DNA of 64,000 nucleotides, from assembly GCA_001560895.1 (NCBI GenBank), contig CP014326.1:1562001-1626000 (forward strand), given 5' to 3'. A model generated the notes under the pieces. That model was given only the letters and a program-made list of their open reading frames with translations. It did not search any database and was not told where the DNA came from. Each line of letters starts with the position of its first letter. The first letter of the stretch is position 1. The position numbers were made by a program, and so were the translations under genes. Shown in pieces: positions 40,982-51,734 of this stretch. Source of the DNA: Streptococcus mitis (lineage in GTDB: Bacteria; Bacillota; Bacilli; Lactobacillales; Streptococcaceae).

Positions 40982-42177
40982 TTTTTCTCCCTCAGATAAG
41001 CATGGATGGCTTGACGGTCATTTTCCAATTCTCCATCGACAATAGCATATTCAATCTCTGTTAAAATCTCTCCCAAGTCTGGTCCCGGCTGATAGCCATA
41101 TTCCTTAATCAAAATACCACCGTTGATTTGGATTTCTTTCTTGTCATGAATGGTCAGACTTTGGTAGGTTTCTGTGATAGCTTGTGGGTTGACTGATTTC
41201 CTTTGAGCTTGACGAAGATTTTCAGCCTGTAAAAGTAAATCCAAGTCAAAGCGGTAACAATCGCGCTTGCTCAACTCTCCCTTTTCACGCAAGGCTAAAA
41301 TAGTCAGTACATCCTGAACTTGCTTAGCAAACTGGCGTGAGGTCTTCCAAGCCTTCAAAAAGGGCTGCGCATTCTCAATTTCCAAAGCCCACAATAGAGC
41401 CGCCCAGGCTTGTTCAGAGGATTCAAAGGTGAAATCAGTCTCCAAATCAAACAGTCTATTAAGCTTGTCTTGGCTAGATTCCATATCAGGGAGATAGTCA
41501 TAAGCTTGACTCTCAATCATGGAAGCCAAGCCCCTTCTCCAAAAGGGAGCCAGCAAGAGTTTATCAAACTCGACGAAGGTACGCTCTACAGAAATTTTCT
41601 CCAAAAGTGGCGTCAAGGTCTTCATAGCTTTAAATGTTTCTGGCTCAAGTTCAAAGCCAAGGCTGGCCTGAAAACGGAAACCACGCATAATCCGCAAAGC
41701 GTCTTCATTGAAACGCTCACTTGCCACTCCAACCGCTCGTAAGACTTGCTTTTCCAAATCTTCTAAACCATGGAACAAGTCAATGATTTCCCCTGCCTCG
41801 TCCAAAGCAAAGGCATTGACTGTGAAATCACGGCGTTTGAGGTCTTCTTCTAGCGAGCGCACAAAGGAGACCGCACTGGGTCTGCGATAGTCTACATAGA
41901 CATCCTCTGTCCGAAAGGTGGTTACCTCATACTCCTCATCCCCATCTAAGACCAAGACAGTTCCATGCTCAATTCCGATATCGGCTGTTCGCGGAAAAAT
42001 CTGCTTGGTCTCTTCTGGATAAGAAGACGTCGCAATATCCACATCATGGATAGGGCGATTGAGAAGGGCATCTCGAACAGAACCTCCAACAAAATAGGCC
42101 TCAAAACCTGCTTCTTTAATTTTTTCTAATACTGGTAAAGCCTTCTGAAATTCAGAAGGCATTTGCGTTAATCTCAT
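40978..42177 (-). CDS. cca: CCA-adding tRNA nucleotidyltransferase
   Basis: 399 residues, class II CCA enzyme of Firmicute length. [22 protein letters not shown] holds the DxD metal site; [28 protein letters not shown] and [24 protein letters not shown] are the template motifs and the neck. It adds or repairs the 3' CCA of tRNAs from CTP and ATP. It overlaps dapB by 4 bases upstream and the ABC-F gene by 4 bases downstream. Confidence 0.95.
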   Translation of the reverse strand: MRLTQMPSEFQKALPVLEKIKEAGFEAYFVGGSVRDALLNRPIHDVDIATSSYPEETKQIFPRTADIGIEHGTVLVLDGDEEYEVTTFRTEDVYVDYRRPSAVSFVRSLEEDLKRRDFTVNAFALDEAGEIIDLFHGLEDLEKQVLRAVGVASERFNEDALRIMRGFRFQASLGFELEPETFKAMKTLTPLLEKISVERTFVEFDKLLLAPFWRRGLASMIESQAYDYLPDMESSQDKLNRLFDLETDFTFESSEQAWAALLWALEIENAQPFLKAWKTSRQFAKQVQDVLTILALREKGELSKRDCYRFDLDLLLQAENLRQAQRKSVNPQAITETYQSLTIHDKKEIQINGGILIKEYGYQPGPDLGEILTEIEYAIVDGELENDRQAIHAYLREKK

Positions 42178-42941
42178 AATAAGTGTTCTAATCCATAGAC
42201 AAGCTCATGACGCTTGACAACTTCTTTAATTCCCAAATTGACCCCTGTCATGAAGGAGCTGCGATCATAGGAGTCATGACGGAGTGTCAATCCTTCTCCC
42301 TGATTGCCAAAAATGACTTCCTGATGTGCTACCAAGCCTGGCAAACGAACTGAGTGGATGCGCATGCCATCAAAGTCAGCACCACGGGCACCTGCAATCA
42401 ATTCTTCCTCATCAGGCGCACCTTGCTGAATGGACTCTCGAACTTCCGCCATCAACTCAGCTGTTTTAATAGCTGTTCCACTCGGAGCATCCTTTTTCTT
42501 GTCATGATGGAGCTCGATAATCTCCACATTTGGGAAATATTTGGCAGCCTGCGTCGCAAATTGCATGAGCAAGACAGCACCCAAGGCAAAGTTAGGGGCG
42601 ATCAAGCCACCCAGATCTTGAGCACGAGAAAATTCTTTTAGCTCTGCAATTTCTTCACTAGTAAAGCCTGTTGTTCCAACTACTGGAGCAAAGCCATTTT
42701 CAAGAGCAAAGCGTGTATTTTCATAGGCAACAGTTGGAGTAGTAAAATCTACCCAGACATCCGCTTCAAAGCCTGCTAAATCAGCCTTATTCTTGAAAAC
42801 AGGAATTCCTTGCCATTCTGATTCAGACTCAAAGGGATCCAAAACTGCTACCAAGTCCAAATCTGGATCAGCCAAGACCATCTGACAAGCAGCCTGGCCC
42901 ATCTTTCCCTTAAAACCAGCAATAATTACTCGAATACTCAT
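42174..42941 (-). CDS. dapB: 4-hydroxy-tetrahydrodipicolinate reductase
   Basis: 255 residues. The Rossmann start is [20 protein letters not shown] and VVGTTGF bind cofactor, and [20 protein letters not shown] is the family signature with catalytic His and Lys. It reduces HTPA to tetrahydrodipicolinate with NAD(P)H in lysine and peptidoglycan precursor synthesis. A 155-bp leader with two hairpins separates it from degV. It begins a dapB-cca-ABC-F operon in which each pair overlaps by 4 bases. Confidence 0.95.
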   Translation of the reverse strand: MSIRVIIAGFKGKMGQAACQMVLADPDLDLVAVLDPFESESEWQGIPVFKNKADLAGFEADVWVDFTTPTVAYENTRFALENGFAPVVGTTGFTSEEIAELKEFSRAQDLGGLIAPNFALGAVLLMQFATQAAKYFPNVEIIELHHDKKKDAPSGTAIKTAELMAEVRESIQQGAPDEEELIAGARGADFDGMRIHSVRLPGLVAHQEVIFGNQGEGLTLRHDSYDRSSFMTGVNLGIKEVVKRHELVYGLEHLL

Positions 42942-42993
42942 CTCTACTCCTATTTAAGATACAAAGCCTGTAGGAACACAAAGTGAAAATAGG

Positions 42994-43059
42994 AGTTCTG
43001 ATCAAGGAGCGTCTACTCCTTGGAAGAACTATCTTTTTCACACGGGGTTCCAGGCGTGT
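42994..43059 (-). promoter_or_regulatory. Structured leader between degV and dapB
   Basis: Two hairpins: AGTTCT/AGAACT plus CAAGGAG/CTCCTTG around a CGTCTA loop (42994-43030), and ACACG/CGTGT (43040-43059). The larger one could be a terminator on the plus strand (followed by ATCTTTTTC); on the minus strand the T-run is poor. It could be an attenuator or the degV terminator. No known riboswitch class was recognised. Confidence 0.45.
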
Positions 43060-43096
43060 TCAACTGCTAACTTCTTAACTAGTCTAAAAGTGCCAA

Positions 43097-43945
43097 CTAA
43101 ATCACTGGAATATAACCCAGAGCAATACTTCCTGCTCCTAGGTGAGTTCCAATGACACTACCAAATGTAGCTAGTGAAATATCCGTACCCACTCCAGATT
43201 CAAGCAAGTGTTGACGCAATTCTTCAGCCTTTTCAGGAGCATTTCCATGAATGACAATGACCCGATATTGGCCTGAAGCTGTTGTTTCCTTGATAATCTC
43301 AATTAAGCGCTTGGTTGCTTTCTTTTCAGTACGAACTTTTTCGTAAACCTCAATCACACCTTGGTCATTGAAATAAAGGATTGGCTTAATGCTAAGCAAA
43401 TTGCCCAAAATAGCAGCCCCATTTGAAAGGCGTCCACCTTTCACCAAATGGTCCAAGTCATCTACCATGATAAAGGCTGACGTACGGCTGATTTGAATGG
43501 CTAGCTTATCCTGAATAATGGCAAAATCATCGCCCTGGTCTCGCCAGTTAAAGACACTTTCAACCATAATACCCAGCGGAGCACTTGTAATCAAGGTGTC
43601 TGGGAAAGCAATGGTCAAGCCCTCATAATCATCCACCATATACTGGATATTTTGGTAAAAACCTGAAATTCCAGAAGATAGGAAAAGCCCCAAGGCATGG
43701 GTATAGCCTTGTTCTTTGAGCGAAGTTAAGATTTCATCTAACTTGGCAATGCTTGGTTGACTGGTCTTAGGCAATTCAGAAGCCTGAGCCATTTTTTGAT
43801 AAAATTCCTCGGCAGTCAGATTGATGCCTTCAACATACTCCTCACCATCAATATTGACAGGAATATCCAAGACAAACAAATCTTCTCTCTGCAAGGTCTC
43901 TGTACTGAGAAAGGCAGAGGAATCTGTAATAACAGCTAGTTTCAT
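43097..43945 (-). CDS. DegV family fatty-acid-binding protein
   Basis: 282 residues. The N-terminal [12 protein letters not shown], the [16 protein letters not shown] block (T-S-Q-P family signature), [14 protein letters not shown] and the C-terminal [14 protein letters not shown] are typical of DegV proteins. DegV/FakB proteins bind a fatty acid and present it to the FakA kinase for phospholipid synthesis. Whether this one works as FakB is not shown by the sequence. It is one base from the DUF1149 gene and is presumably co-transcribed with it. Confidence 0.88.
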   Translation of the reverse strand: MKLAVITDSSAFLSTETLQREDLFVLDIPVNIDGEEYVEGINLTAEEFYQKMAQASELPKTSQPSIAKLDEILTSLKEQGYTHALGLFLSSGISGFYQNIQYMVDDYEGLTIAFPDTLITSAPLGIMVESVFNWRDQGDDFAIIQDKLAIQISRTSAFIMVDDLDHLVKGGRLSNGAAILGNLLSIKPILYFNDQGVIEVYEKVRTEKKATKRLIEIIKETTASGQYRVIVIHGNAPEKAEELRQHLLESGVGTDISLATFGSVIGTHLGAGSIALGYIPVI

Positions 43946-43946
43946 A

Positions 43947-44321
43947 TTAGAACTCCAAATTGATTCCTGGTAAGTCTAATGCAATTTCAGTCACTTCATA
44001 AGTCAAACGATTGAGCATATTCAAACATGGACGAGCCAAAGTTTCCACTTCTTCTTGGCTCAATTCACTTGGTTCATTGACAATACGACCATCGATATGG
44101 TTCACCTGTGAAATGGTTCCACTAATGACAAACTTATCAAATACAATCATAAAACTCAAGACGACAATTAAGGAAGTCACTTGATTTTCTTGGTCATGTT
44201 GAAGCAATTGGAAGTTCACATCTACCTTGGTTTCAGGAGCTCCATTTTCATTTTCCCATTCAAAATTACGCGCATCAAAATGATACTGACTAACAAATTC
44301 TTGTTCACGTTTAAGATTCAT
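43947..44321 (-). CDS. DUF1149 family protein (SecB-like fold)
   Basis: 124 residues, a conserved streptococcal/lactobacillar family, soluble and acidic. It has the characteristic [17 protein letters not shown] start and a beta-rich middle ([36 protein letters not shown]). The fold resembles the chaperone SecB; the function is unproven. An extended -10-like TGGTACAAT is seen near 44360 upstream, so it probably heads the DUF1149-degV transcript. Confidence 0.8.
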   Translation of the reverse strand: MNLKREQEFVSQYHFDARNFEWENENGAPETKVDVNFQLLQHDQENQVTSLIVVLSFMIVFDKFVISGTISQVNHIDGRIVNEPSELSQEEVETLARPCLNMLNRLTYEVTEIALDLPGINLEF

Positions 44322-44394
44322 GTCTCTCTCCCTTAGCTACAATATTATAAGCTATTGTACCATAAATTTTTATTTTCATCTAGTTTTCTAGGAT

Positions 44395-45747
44395 TTAGTC
44401 AATCCCAATTTCAGCTCGAACTACATCAGCGATGGTATCAACATAGTAGTCCACTTCTTCTGTTGTAGGCGCTTCTGCCATAACACGTAAGAGGGGCTCT
44501 GTTCCACTTGGGCGAACAAGGATACGGCCATTTCCTGCCATTTCTTCTTCCATCTTCTCAATGATGGCCTTGATAGCTGGCACTTCCATGGCATTTTCCT
44601 TCATGGCATTTTCCACTCGGATGTTGACTAATTTTTGTGGATAGATGGTTACTTCTGCGGCCAGCTCTGACAAGCTCTTACCAGTTTCTTTCATGATTTT
44701 CGTCAATTGGACTGCAGATAATTGACCATCACCTGTGGTATTGTAATCCATCAAGATAACGTGACCAGATTGTTCACCACCAAGATTGTAGCCTGATTTT
44801 CTCATTTCTTCAACAACATAGCGGTCGCCAACTGCAGTGACTGCCTTGTTAATGCCTTCGCGGTCCAAGGCTTTGTGGAAACCAAGGTTAGACATAACGG
44901 TTGTCACAATTGTATTTTGGGCCAATTGTCCTTTTTCAGAAAGGTATTTCCCAATGATGTACATAATCTTGTCACCATCAACGATGTCGCCATTCTCATC
45001 AACCGCAATCAAACGGTCACTGTCTCCGTCAAAGGCCAAACCGATAGCTGCACCGCTTTCTTTGACCACTTCTTGAAGGGCTTCTGGGTGTGTAGAACCA
45101 ACATTGAGGTTAATGTTAAGACCATCTGGTGTTTCCCCGATAACCGTCAATTGGGCACCAAGGGCTGCAAAGATTTGACGGGCACTTGTAGACGCTGCAC
45201 CATTGGCTGTATCCAAGGCAACCTTCATTCCTTCAAGGGGAGTTCCAGTTGAAACCAGATAGCTTTCATACTTACGCAAACCTTCTGGATAATCTACCAA
45301 AGTTCCCAAACCTTCTGCACTTGGACGAGGAAGAGTATCTTCCGCAGCATCTAGCAAGGCTTCAATTTCCGCTTCTTTTTCATCATCTAGTTTGAAGCCA
45401 TCACCACCAAAGAACTTGATTCCATTATCAAGGGCTGGATTATGGCTAGCAGAAATCATGACACCTGCACTTGCTCCTTCAGTTTTGACCAAGTAAGCTA
45501 CTGCTGGTGTTGCCAGAACGCCTAGTTTGTATACGTGAATCCCAACTGAAAGAAGACCAGCTACCAAGGCAGATTCTAGCATTTCTCCTGAAATACGTGT
45601 ATCACGTCCTACAAAGACTTTCGGCGCTTCCGTTTCATGTTGACTAAGAACATAGCCTCCAAAACGTCCTAATTTAAAAGCCAATTCTGGCGTTAGTTCT
45701 ACGTTAGCTTCTCCACGGACTCCATCAGTCCCAAAATATTTACCCAT
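44395..45747 (-). CDS. glmM: Phosphoglucosamine mutase
   Basis: 450 residues. The phosphoserine loop is ISASHNP with Ser101; Mg2+ loop DGDSDR, sugar-binding GGEQSGH and phosphate-binding [14 protein letters not shown] are all present. It converts glucosamine-6-P to glucosamine-1-P for UDP-GlcNAc and peptidoglycan. It is the third gene of the conserved cdaA-cdaR-glmM operon, whose products form a complex controlling c-di-AMP synthesis. Confidence 0.96.
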   Translation of the reverse strand: MGKYFGTDGVRGEANVELTPELAFKLGRFGGYVLSQHETEAPKVFVGRDTRISGEMLESALVAGLLSVGIHVYKLGVLATPAVAYLVKTEGASAGVMISASHNPALDNGIKFFGGDGFKLDDEKEAEIEALLDAAEDTLPRPSAEGLGTLVDYPEGLRKYESYLVSTGTPLEGMKVALDTANGAASTSARQIFAALGAQLTVIGETPDGLNINLNVGSTHPEALQEVVKESGAAIGLAFDGDSDRLIAVDENGDIVDGDKIMYIIGKYLSEKGQLAQNTIVTTVMSNLGFHKALDREGINKAVTAVGDRYVVEEMRKSGYNLGGEQSGHVILMDYNTTGDGQLSAVQLTKIMKETGKSLSELAAEVTIYPQKLVNIRVENAMKENAMEVPAIKAIIEKMEEEMAGNGRILVRPSGTEPLLRVMAEAPTTEEVDYYVDTIADVVRAEIGID

Positions 45748-45771
45748 TTTTATAAAATCCTTTTTCTATTT

Positions 45772-46536
45772 TTAATTCGTTTTTGAACTAGTTGCTTTCG
45801 TTGACGAAGACGTCTCCGACGAACTGCTTGTGCTTGAACTTGGTGATACTGGTTTTGTAGTCACCTTCATTGTTGTATCAAACGGAGTGATTACTACTGG
45901 TAAGACAACCCCGTTGCGGTCGATTGCCTGCAAAGGTACTGAACCACTATAATTACCTGTTATGCGTTCGCTGGTTGGTAAAAGCGCAATAACTTTGTCA
46001 ATCTTAGCTAATGTTTCCTGGTCAGTCGTAACCGAAACTCGTTCATTTGATACGGTTACACTATCAATTTGTAGCTTGGGATCAACCTGGCTTTGGTCAA
46101 CTTGTGGCACAACAAGCATCCCATCTCGTTTAACCTTCTTCCCAACTTTCACTGTTATCTTTTGAGGCGTTGCCACAGCGGTCAATCCACTAGGAAGATT
46201 TTCAATGTTTAAAGGAACTTCAATCGTTCCAATACTAACATCTGTCAAATCCGCTGTCACCTTGAACTTACGAGTACTTTCCTGCATTTCGCTTGCCAAG
46301 GTCACACGATTGGCTCCTGTCAGCACAACAGAAACCTCTGATGCAAATCCGCTAATAAAATACTGGTCATCATCATAGTGAATATCGATGGGAATATTTG
46401 CTATCGTATTGGTGTAGGTTTCCGATTTTACCTGCCTTGCGGTATTGCTATTTTGAAAGTTGGTCGACGTTGCATAAATGAATAAGACACAAGCAAAAAA
46501 GAGAGATGAAATGATATATAGACTATTTTTTCTCAT
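45772..46536 (-). CDS. cdaR: CdaA regulatory protein CdaR (YbbR domains)
   Basis: 254 residues with an N-terminal transmembrane anchor (about 5-23) and two YbbR-like beta domains outside the cell, then a Ser/Thr-rich tail. CdaR modulates the diadenylate cyclase CdaA. The start overlaps the end of cdaA by 14 bases; glmM follows 24 bp later. Streptococcal CdaR often has fewer YbbR units than the Bacillus protein. Confidence 0.9.
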   Translation of the reverse strand: MRKNSLYIISSLFFACVLFIYATSTNFQNSNTARQVKSETYTNTIANIPIDIHYDDDQYFISGFASEVSVVLTGANRVTLASEMQESTRKFKVTADLTDVSIGTIEVPLNIENLPSGLTAVATPQKITVKVGKKVKRDGMLVVPQVDQSQVDPKLQIDSVTVSNERVSVTTDQETLAKIDKVIALLPTSERITGNYSGSVPLQAIDRNGVVLPVVITPFDTTMKVTTKPVSPSSSTSSSSETSSSTKATSSKTN

Positions 46537-47380
46537 ATTTCCAACCTCCTAGCAAACGGTCCTTGAAACTGACTTTTTCCTCAACTGCTGGCAAAAGAAG
46601 AGTTCGTAGCTCTGCTTCAAATTCTTCAAGAGTCAAATCATGCTTGAAGACACCATTGTAGGTAATAGAGATACCACCTGTTTCCTCTGAGACGATGAAA
46701 GTCAAGGCATCGGATACTTCTGATAAACCGATAGCCGCCCGGTGTCTGGTTCCAAATTCCTTGGAAATCCCTGTACTTTCTGTCAAGGGCAAATAGGCAG
46801 AAGTCACCGCAATCCGATTTTCTCTGATAATCACAGCTCCATCATGTAGGGGGGTGTTGGGAATAAAAATATTGATGAGGAGTTCTGCCGAAATTTTGGC
46901 ATCCAAAGGAATTCCTGTCGCAATATATTCTTGCAAGGTCCGAACCCGTTGAATGGCAACCAGAGCACCAATCTTACGAGGACTCATATATTCAACTGAC
47001 TTAACAAAAGCACGAATCATTTTCTCTTCCGCACTAATTTGACTAGTAGAAAAAAAATCTGTCGCCCTTCCCAAGCGTTCCAAACCAGTCCGAATCTCTG
47101 GAGAGAAGATAACAACCGCAGCAATAACTCCATAGGTGATAATCTGATTAATCAACCAAGAAATCGTTGTTAAACCAAGAATATTGGCCACAACCTGGGC
47201 TAATACAAAGATCAGGACCCCACGCACCAAAATCATAATCTTGGTACCAGCTATCGCTTTTGTAAAACGATACAAAACATAGGTCACAATCAAAATATCA
47301 AACAGATTGACGGCAATACTCCAAGGACTAGAAAACAAGCTAGTCCAATATTGCAGGTTGGATAATTGTTGAAAGTTCAT
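46523..47380 (-). CDS. cdaA: Diadenylate cyclase CdaA
   Basis: 285 residues from the ATG at 47380 (GAGGAG upstream). A longer frame to 47437 is rejected because the promoter -10 lies at 47417-47422 inside it. Three transmembrane helices (about 20-90) precede the DAC domain. LHDGAVIIR (Asp180-Gly181-Ala182) and the RHR motif (212-214, GTRHRAAIGLS) are the catalytic signatures. It makes cyclic di-AMP from two ATP, controlling potassium and osmotic balance. Confidence 0.95.
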   Translation of the reverse strand: MNFQQLSNLQYWTSLFSSPWSIAVNLFDILIVTYVLYRFTKAIAGTKIMILVRGVLIFVLAQVVANILGLTTISWLINQIITYGVIAAVVIFSPEIRTGLERLGRATDFFSTSQISAEEKMIRAFVKSVEYMSPRKIGALVAIQRVRTLQEYIATGIPLDAKISAELLINIFIPNTPLHDGAVIIRENRIAVTSAYLPLTESTGISKEFGTRHRAAIGLSEVSDALTFIVSEETGGISITYNGVFKHDLTLEEFEAELRTLLLPAVEEKVSFKDRLLGGWKYEKK

Positions 47381-47416
47381 CTGCTGTCTCCTCTCTGTCC
47401 AAACACGTTCCTTTCT

Positions 47417-47422
47417 ATTATA
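47417..47422 (-). promoter_or_regulatory. Extended -10 promoter of cdaA
   Basis: Minus strand TGG-TATAAT, 37 bp upstream of the cdaA start. No clear -35. It fixes the cdaA start at 47380. Confidence 0.65.
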
Positions 47423-47482
47423 CCATTTTTCTAGCATTTTTTTCCCTATCCTACTTCATTTTAAATTAAAGAAAAAATATGA

Positions 47483-47488
47483 TAAAAT
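47483..47488 (+). promoter_or_regulatory. Extended -10 promoter of the ferredoxin-NADP reductase gene
   Basis: TGA-TAAAAT with T-rich upstream DNA, 30 bp before the start codon; divergent from the cdaA promoter. Confidence 0.45.
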
Positions 47489-47518
47489 AAACTGACTAGA
47501 AAAAACAAAGGAGAAACC

Positions 47519-48487
47519 ATGTCTCAACTCTATGATATTACCATTGTAGGTGGTGGTCCCGTCGGGCTTTTTGCAGCCTTCTATGCCCACCTACGCCAAG
47601 CTAAGGTCCAAATCATCGACTCTCTTCCACAACTAGGTGGACAACCTGCTATTCTCTACCCTGAAAAGGAAATCCTAGACGTACCAGGTTTCCCAAATTT
47701 GACTGGAGAAGAGTTGACCAACCGCTTGATTGAACAACTAAACGGCTTTGATACCCCTATTCATCTCAATGAAACGGTTCTTGAGATTGAAAAACAAGAA
47801 GAAGGATTTGCCATTACAACTTCTAAAGGTAGTCACCTGACTAAAACAGTTATCATCGCTATGGGTGGCGGTGCCTTCAAACCACGTCCTCTGGAACTAG
47901 AAGGCGTTGAAGGCTATGAAAATATCCACTACCACGTTTCCAACATTCAGCAATACGCTGGTAAGAAAGTGACGATTCTTGGTGGAGGAGACTCAGCTGT
48001 GGATTGGGCTTTGGCTTTTGAAAAAATTGCGCCAACTACCCTTGTTCACCGCAGAGATAATTTCCGTGCCTTGGAACACAGTGTGCAAGCTTTGCAAGAA
48101 TCATCTGTGACCATCAAGACACCATTCGTCCCTAGCCAACTCCTTGGAGATCGAACAACGCTTGATAAACTTGAAATCACAAAAGTTAAATCTGATGAAA
48201 CCGAAACGATTGACCTAGATCACCTCTTTGTCAACTATGGTTTCAAATCTTCTGTCGGTAACCTCAAAAACTGGGGTCTGGACCTCAACCGCCACAAGAT
48301 TATCGTCAACAGCAAACAGGAATCTAGCCAAGCAGGTATCTATGCTATCGGTGACTGTTGCTACTATGACGGAAAAATTGATCTGATTGCGACAGGACTG
48401 GGAGAAGCTCCAACTGCTGTCAACAATGCCATCAACTACATCGACCCTGAGCAAAAAGTACAGCCAAAACACTCAACCAGTTTATAA
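47519..48487 (+). CDS. Ferredoxin/flavodoxin-NADP+ reductase, thioredoxin-reductase-like (YumC type)
   Basis: 322 residues. Two dinucleotide folds: FAD ITIVGGGPVGLFAAFYA and NADPH VTILGGGDSAVDWALAF. A third site, YAIGDCCYYDGKIDLIATGLGEAPTAVNNA, binds flavin. There is no CxxC redox pair, which separates it from thioredoxin reductase and places it with YumC-type FNRs. It transfers electrons between NADPH and flavodoxin or ferredoxin. AAAGGAG precedes the start; a terminator follows. Confidence 0.92.
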   Translation: MSQLYDITIVGGGPVGLFAAFYAHLRQAKVQIIDSLPQLGGQPAILYPEKEILDVPGFPNLTGEELTNRLIEQLNGFDTPIHLNETVLEIEKQEEGFAITTSKGSHLTKTVIIAMGGGAFKPRPLELEGVEGYENIHYHVSNIQQYAGKKVTILGGGDSAVDWALAFEKIAPTTLVHRRDNFRALEHSVQALQESSVTIKTPFVPSQLLGDRTTLDKLEITKVKSDETETIDLDHLFVNYGFKSSVGNLKNWGLDLNRHKIIVNSKQESSQAGIYAIGDCCYYDGKIDLIATGLGEAPTAVNNAINYIDPEQKVQPKHSTSL

Positions 48488-48492
48488 AAAAG

Positions 48493-48522
48493 AACCACGA
48501 GTCACATAGGATTCGTGGTTTT
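48493..48522. terminator. Terminator between the FNR gene and whiA (convergent)
   Basis: AACCACGA (48493-48500) pairs with TCGTGGTT (48513-48520), then TT; the reverse strand also ends in T-rich DNA. The whiA stop codon abuts it. Confidence 0.8.
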
Positions 48523-49432
48523 ATAGTTCATCGGCTAATTTATTTATCTTTCTGAGTCTGTGGTTGACACCACTTTTGGTCAGAGGGTTGCTGAGGCTAT
48601 CTGCTAACTGCTGGATTGAGTAGTCTGGATGCTGAATCCGCAGCTGCGCCACTTCCTGCAAATTCACTGGCAGATTTTCTAAGCCCATAATATCTTTGAT
48701 TTTACTGATATTGTTGATGGTCTTCATGCTGGCAGAAACTGTCCGAGCAATATTAGCTGTCTCGGCATTGTTGGCCCGATTGAGGTCATTACGAGTTTCC
48801 CGCAAAATCTTTACTCTCTCAAAATCATCACGCGCCTGCATGGCTCCGATGACAATCAAGAAGTCCATAATATCTTCGGCACGCTGGAGATAGGTCACAA
48901 CCCCCTTTTTGCGCTCAAGCACCTTGGCATCCAGCAAAAACTGCTGGAGAAGAGAGGCAATCCCTTGCGCGTGGTCTAGATAAACAGAACTGATTTCCAA
49001 CTGGTACTTGCCTGACTCAGGGTCACGAATACTCCCATTTGCCAAGAAAGCGCCACAGAGATAAGCACGGCCTGCTTCCTCATCCGATAAAATCGCCTCG
49101 TCAATACCTGTTTCCAGGCCAAAGAAAGAGTCTGCCAAGTGCAAATCACTCAACAAGCTCTGCACCTTTTCATCTGTAAAAACGGTATAGACCCGATTCT
49201 TGCGAAGATTGCTCCGTTGGTGGTGGCGAATTTCCGATTTAATTTCATAAAAATGGAGAAAGGACTCATAGAGGTGACGAGCCAGCTTGGCATTTTCTGT
49301 CACGACAGACAAGGTCAAACCCGAAGTCGAAAGACCGATACTGCCAGACATTTTGATAATGGCAGATAATTCATGTCGGCTCAGATGGTGCTGACCTAGG
49401 ATTTCTTCTTTTACTGCTACTGTGAAACTCAT
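48521..49432 (-). CDS. whiA: DNA-binding protein WhiA
   Basis: 303 residues: WhiA N domain, a degenerate LAGLIDADG homing-endonuclease-like fold ([27 protein letters not shown]), and a C-terminal helix-turn-helix ([33 protein letters not shown]). In Firmicutes it affects cell division and chromosome segregation. It overlaps yvcK by 4 bases, last in rapZ-yvcK-whiA. Confidence 0.95.
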   Translation of the reverse strand: MSFTVAVKEEILGQHHLSRHELSAIIKMSGSIGLSTSGLTLSVVTENAKLARHLYESFLHFYEIKSEIRHHQRSNLRKNRVYTVFTDEKVQSLLSDLHLADSFFGLETGIDEAILSDEEAGRAYLCGAFLANGSIRDPESGKYQLEISSVYLDHAQGIASLLQQFLLDAKVLERKKGVVTYLQRAEDIMDFLIVIGAMQARDDFERVKILRETRNDLNRANNAETANIARTVSASMKTINNISKIKDIMGLENLPVNLQEVAQLRIQHPDYSIQQLADSLSNPLTKSGVNHRLRKINKLADEL

Positions 49433-50406
49433 TTTCTCACCTGTATGATGCGCATCAATTCGTCCACAATCAAATCCCCATCGTGGAAGGCACCTCCATT
49501 TTCCAGACGAAGGAAGTTAGATGAAATCACACGCGGAACTTGCTTACAAAGACCAGCAAAATCATGTTCCACCTGCACCAAGTATTCATCAAAACGGTTG
49601 GAATTCATGTATTCCTGAGGCACTTTTTCGATATTCACCAAGACAGTATCGATAAAAGGTCGGCCAAGGTGACGATGCAAGACCTCCACGTGGTCACTAT
49701 CTGTAAAGTGTTCCGTCTCCCCACGTTGGGTCATGATATTGCAGACATAGGCGATTTCTGCCTTGGTTTCCAAAAGCGCCTGCCCGATTTCCTTAATCAC
49801 GATATTAGGTAAAATAGAGGTAAATAGAGAACCAGGTCCGAGGACAATCATGTCACTTTCAAGAATAGTCTGCACTACTCGACGGCTGGCCAGAGGCGTA
49901 TCATCGTTAAGGGTATTGGTCACATAGACATGGTCAATCATACCTGGATGGTCTGCTATATGACTCTCTCCAGCTACTTCTGTCCCATCCTGAAAAACTG
50001 CATGCAAGGTCAAAGGATGGTCACTGGAAGGATAGATCTTCCCAGTTGTATGGAAAAATTTGCTCAGTAACTGCATGGCATTATAGGTCGAACCCTGCAT
50101 TTCTGACAGGCCAGCTATAATGAGATTACCCAATGGATGACCAGCAAAAGCTCCTGCATCCTCAGAAAAGCGGTACTGAAAGACTTTCTCATAAAACTTA
50201 GGCATATCTGACATGGCTACCAGGACATTACGAAGATCACCTGGCGGTGTCAATTGTTGCATATTTTTTCGAAGTTCACCTGATGAACCACCGTCATCTG
50301 CCACCGTTACGATAGCAGCGATTTCCACATCTTTTTCACGCAGACTTTTAAGAATAACAGGGATCCCAGTCCCTCCACCAATCACCGTTATCTTTGGTTT
50401 TCTCAT
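49429..50406 (-). CDS. yvcK: YvcK/CofD-like gluconeogenesis factor
   Basis: 325 residues. [17 protein letters not shown] and [12 protein letters not shown] are the nucleotide-binding signatures of the CofD-like family, and [12 protein letters not shown] is also conserved. YvcK binds UDP-GlcNAc and links carbon metabolism to cell shape and peptidoglycan synthesis. It overlaps both neighbours by 4 bases. Confidence 0.93.
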   Translation of the reverse strand: MRKPKITVIGGGTGIPVILKSLREKDVEIAAIVTVADDGGSSGELRKNMQQLTPPGDLRNVLVAMSDMPKFYEKVFQYRFSEDAGAFAGHPLGNLIIAGLSEMQGSTYNAMQLLSKFFHTTGKIYPSSDHPLTLHAVFQDGTEVAGESHIADHPGMIDHVYVTNTLNDDTPLASRRVVQTILESDMIVLGPGSLFTSILPNIVIKEIGQALLETKAEIAYVCNIMTQRGETEHFTDSDHVEVLHRHLGRPFIDTVLVNIEKVPQEYMNSNRFDEYLVQVEHDFAGLCKQVPRVISSNFLRLENGGAFHDGDLIVDELMRIIQVRK

Positions 50407-51293
50407 GAACGGTTTACCGTTTCCTTTCTTCGGTCTTTGTCACGATGTCCTTCATTGACAGGCCAATTCTTGGATAAGTCCTGCGCCAAGCGTTTAGCAA
50501 AGGCCACACTACGGTGTTGTCCACCTGTACAACCCATGGCAATGGTCAAAACGGACTTACCTTCCTTTTGGTAACTTGGCAGAATCGGCTCAATCAAGGC
50601 CAATAAATGTTGATAAAAATCTTCTGACTCAGGATGATTCATAACATAGTCATAAACTGGTTCATCCACACCCGTTTGATTACGCAGTTCTGGTAGGTAG
50701 TAGGGATTTGGCAAGAAACGGACATCAAAGACCAAGTCTGCATCAATCGGGATTCCATATTTAAAGCCAAAAGACATGACCTCGATACGGAAAGACTGGG
50801 CTTGCTCTTGGTCTGAAAACTGCTCTGCAAGGGTTTTACGCAGCTCACGTGGAGTAAGTTCAGTCGTATCCACCACATTTTGACTCATATTTTTCAAAGG
50901 TGCCAAGAGCTCACGTTCCAGCTTAATTCCATCCAAAATACGACCGTCTGCTGCTAGCGGGTGACTTCGTCTGGTTTCCTTGTAACGAGCGACCAATTCC
51001 TTATCTGCTGCATCCAAAAAGAGAATTTTAAAGTCCAGTTCTTCCTTGTTTTCCAACTCATCCAAAACAGCTTGAATCTCTGAGAAGAAAGAACGGCTAC
51101 GCATATCTACTACCAAGGCCAACTTATGGTCGTCTTCCTTTGTTTCCACCAACTGCAAAAACTTAGGCAAGAGGGCTGGTGGCATATTATCAATAGTGAA
51201 ATATCCCAAGTCCTCGAAGGACTGAATGGCTACAGTTTTTCCTGCCCCACTCATCCCGGTCACAATCACCAAGTGAAGTTGTTTCTTTGTCAT
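50403..51293 (-). CDS. rapZ: RNase adapter protein RapZ (YvcJ), nucleotide-binding
   Basis: 296 residues. Walker A GMSGAGKT at 13-20, the [12 protein letters not shown] and [10 protein letters not shown] blocks, and the C-terminal [20 protein letters not shown] motif typical of RapZ. In E. coli it guides RNase E to the GlmZ RNA; in Firmicutes the target is unknown. First of the tightly overlapping rapZ-yvcK-whiA group. Confidence 0.94.
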   Translation of the reverse strand: MTKKQLHLVIVTGMSGAGKTVAIQSFEDLGYFTIDNMPPALLPKFLQLVETKEDDHKLALVVDMRSRSFFSEIQAVLDELENKEELDFKILFLDAADKELVARYKETRRSHPLAADGRILDGIKLERELLAPLKNMSQNVVDTTELTPRELRKTLAEQFSDQEQAQSFRIEVMSFGFKYGIPIDADLVFDVRFLPNPYYLPELRNQTGVDEPVYDYVMNHPESEDFYQHLLALIEPILPSYQKEGKSVLTIAMGCTGGQHRSVAFAKRLAQDLSKNWPVNEGHRDKDRRKETVNRS

Positions 51294-51344
51294 CTTTTTC
51301 TCCTTATATCAAAAGAAGTTTGGCAACACCAAACTTCAACTAGC

Positions 51345-51725
51345 TTATCCAATCTCTGCGATGACTTCGATTTCGACTTTTACATCACGAGGAAGACGAG
51401 CTACCTCTACTGCTGAACGAGCTGGAAATTCCTCTTTAAAGGCCGTTTGGTAAACCTCATTAAAAGGAACAAAGTCGTTCATATCGCTCAAGAAGCAAGT
51501 TGTTTTGACAACATGGTCAAAATCTGTTCCTGCTTCAGCCAAAATAGCACCGATGTTTTTCAAGACTTGTTCTGTCTGTTCTTGGATAGTCTCTCCTACA
51601 ATTTCCCCAGTTTCAGGAGATAGGGGAACTTGACCGCTAGCAAACAAAAGATTGCCAACGATTTTTCCTTGAACATAAGGTCCGATAGCCTTTGGAGCTT
51701 TATCTGTATGAATTATTTTTGCCAT
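51345..51725 (-). CDS. ridA: RidA family reactive intermediate deaminase
   Basis: 126 residues, full length. AIGPYVQGKIVGNLLFASGQVPL, the catalytic Arg region FPARSAVEVARLPRDVKVEIEVIA and the KTTCFLSDMNDF block match RidA. It hydrolyses 2-aminoacrylate and related imines made by PLP enzymes. It lies 9 bp downstream of engB in the clpX operon. Confidence 0.93.
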   Translation of the reverse strand: MAKIIHTDKAPKAIGPYVQGKIVGNLLFASGQVPLSPETGEIVGETIQEQTEQVLKNIGAILAEAGTDFDHVVKTTCFLSDMNDFVPFNEVYQTAFKEEFPARSAVEVARLPRDVKVEIEVIAEIG

Positions 51726-51734
51726 TTCTTTTCC

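Noticed and set aside
46523..47437. Longer cdaA start at 47437
   Set aside because: The extended -10 promoter at 47417-47422 lies inside it, so the longer start would not be transcribed.
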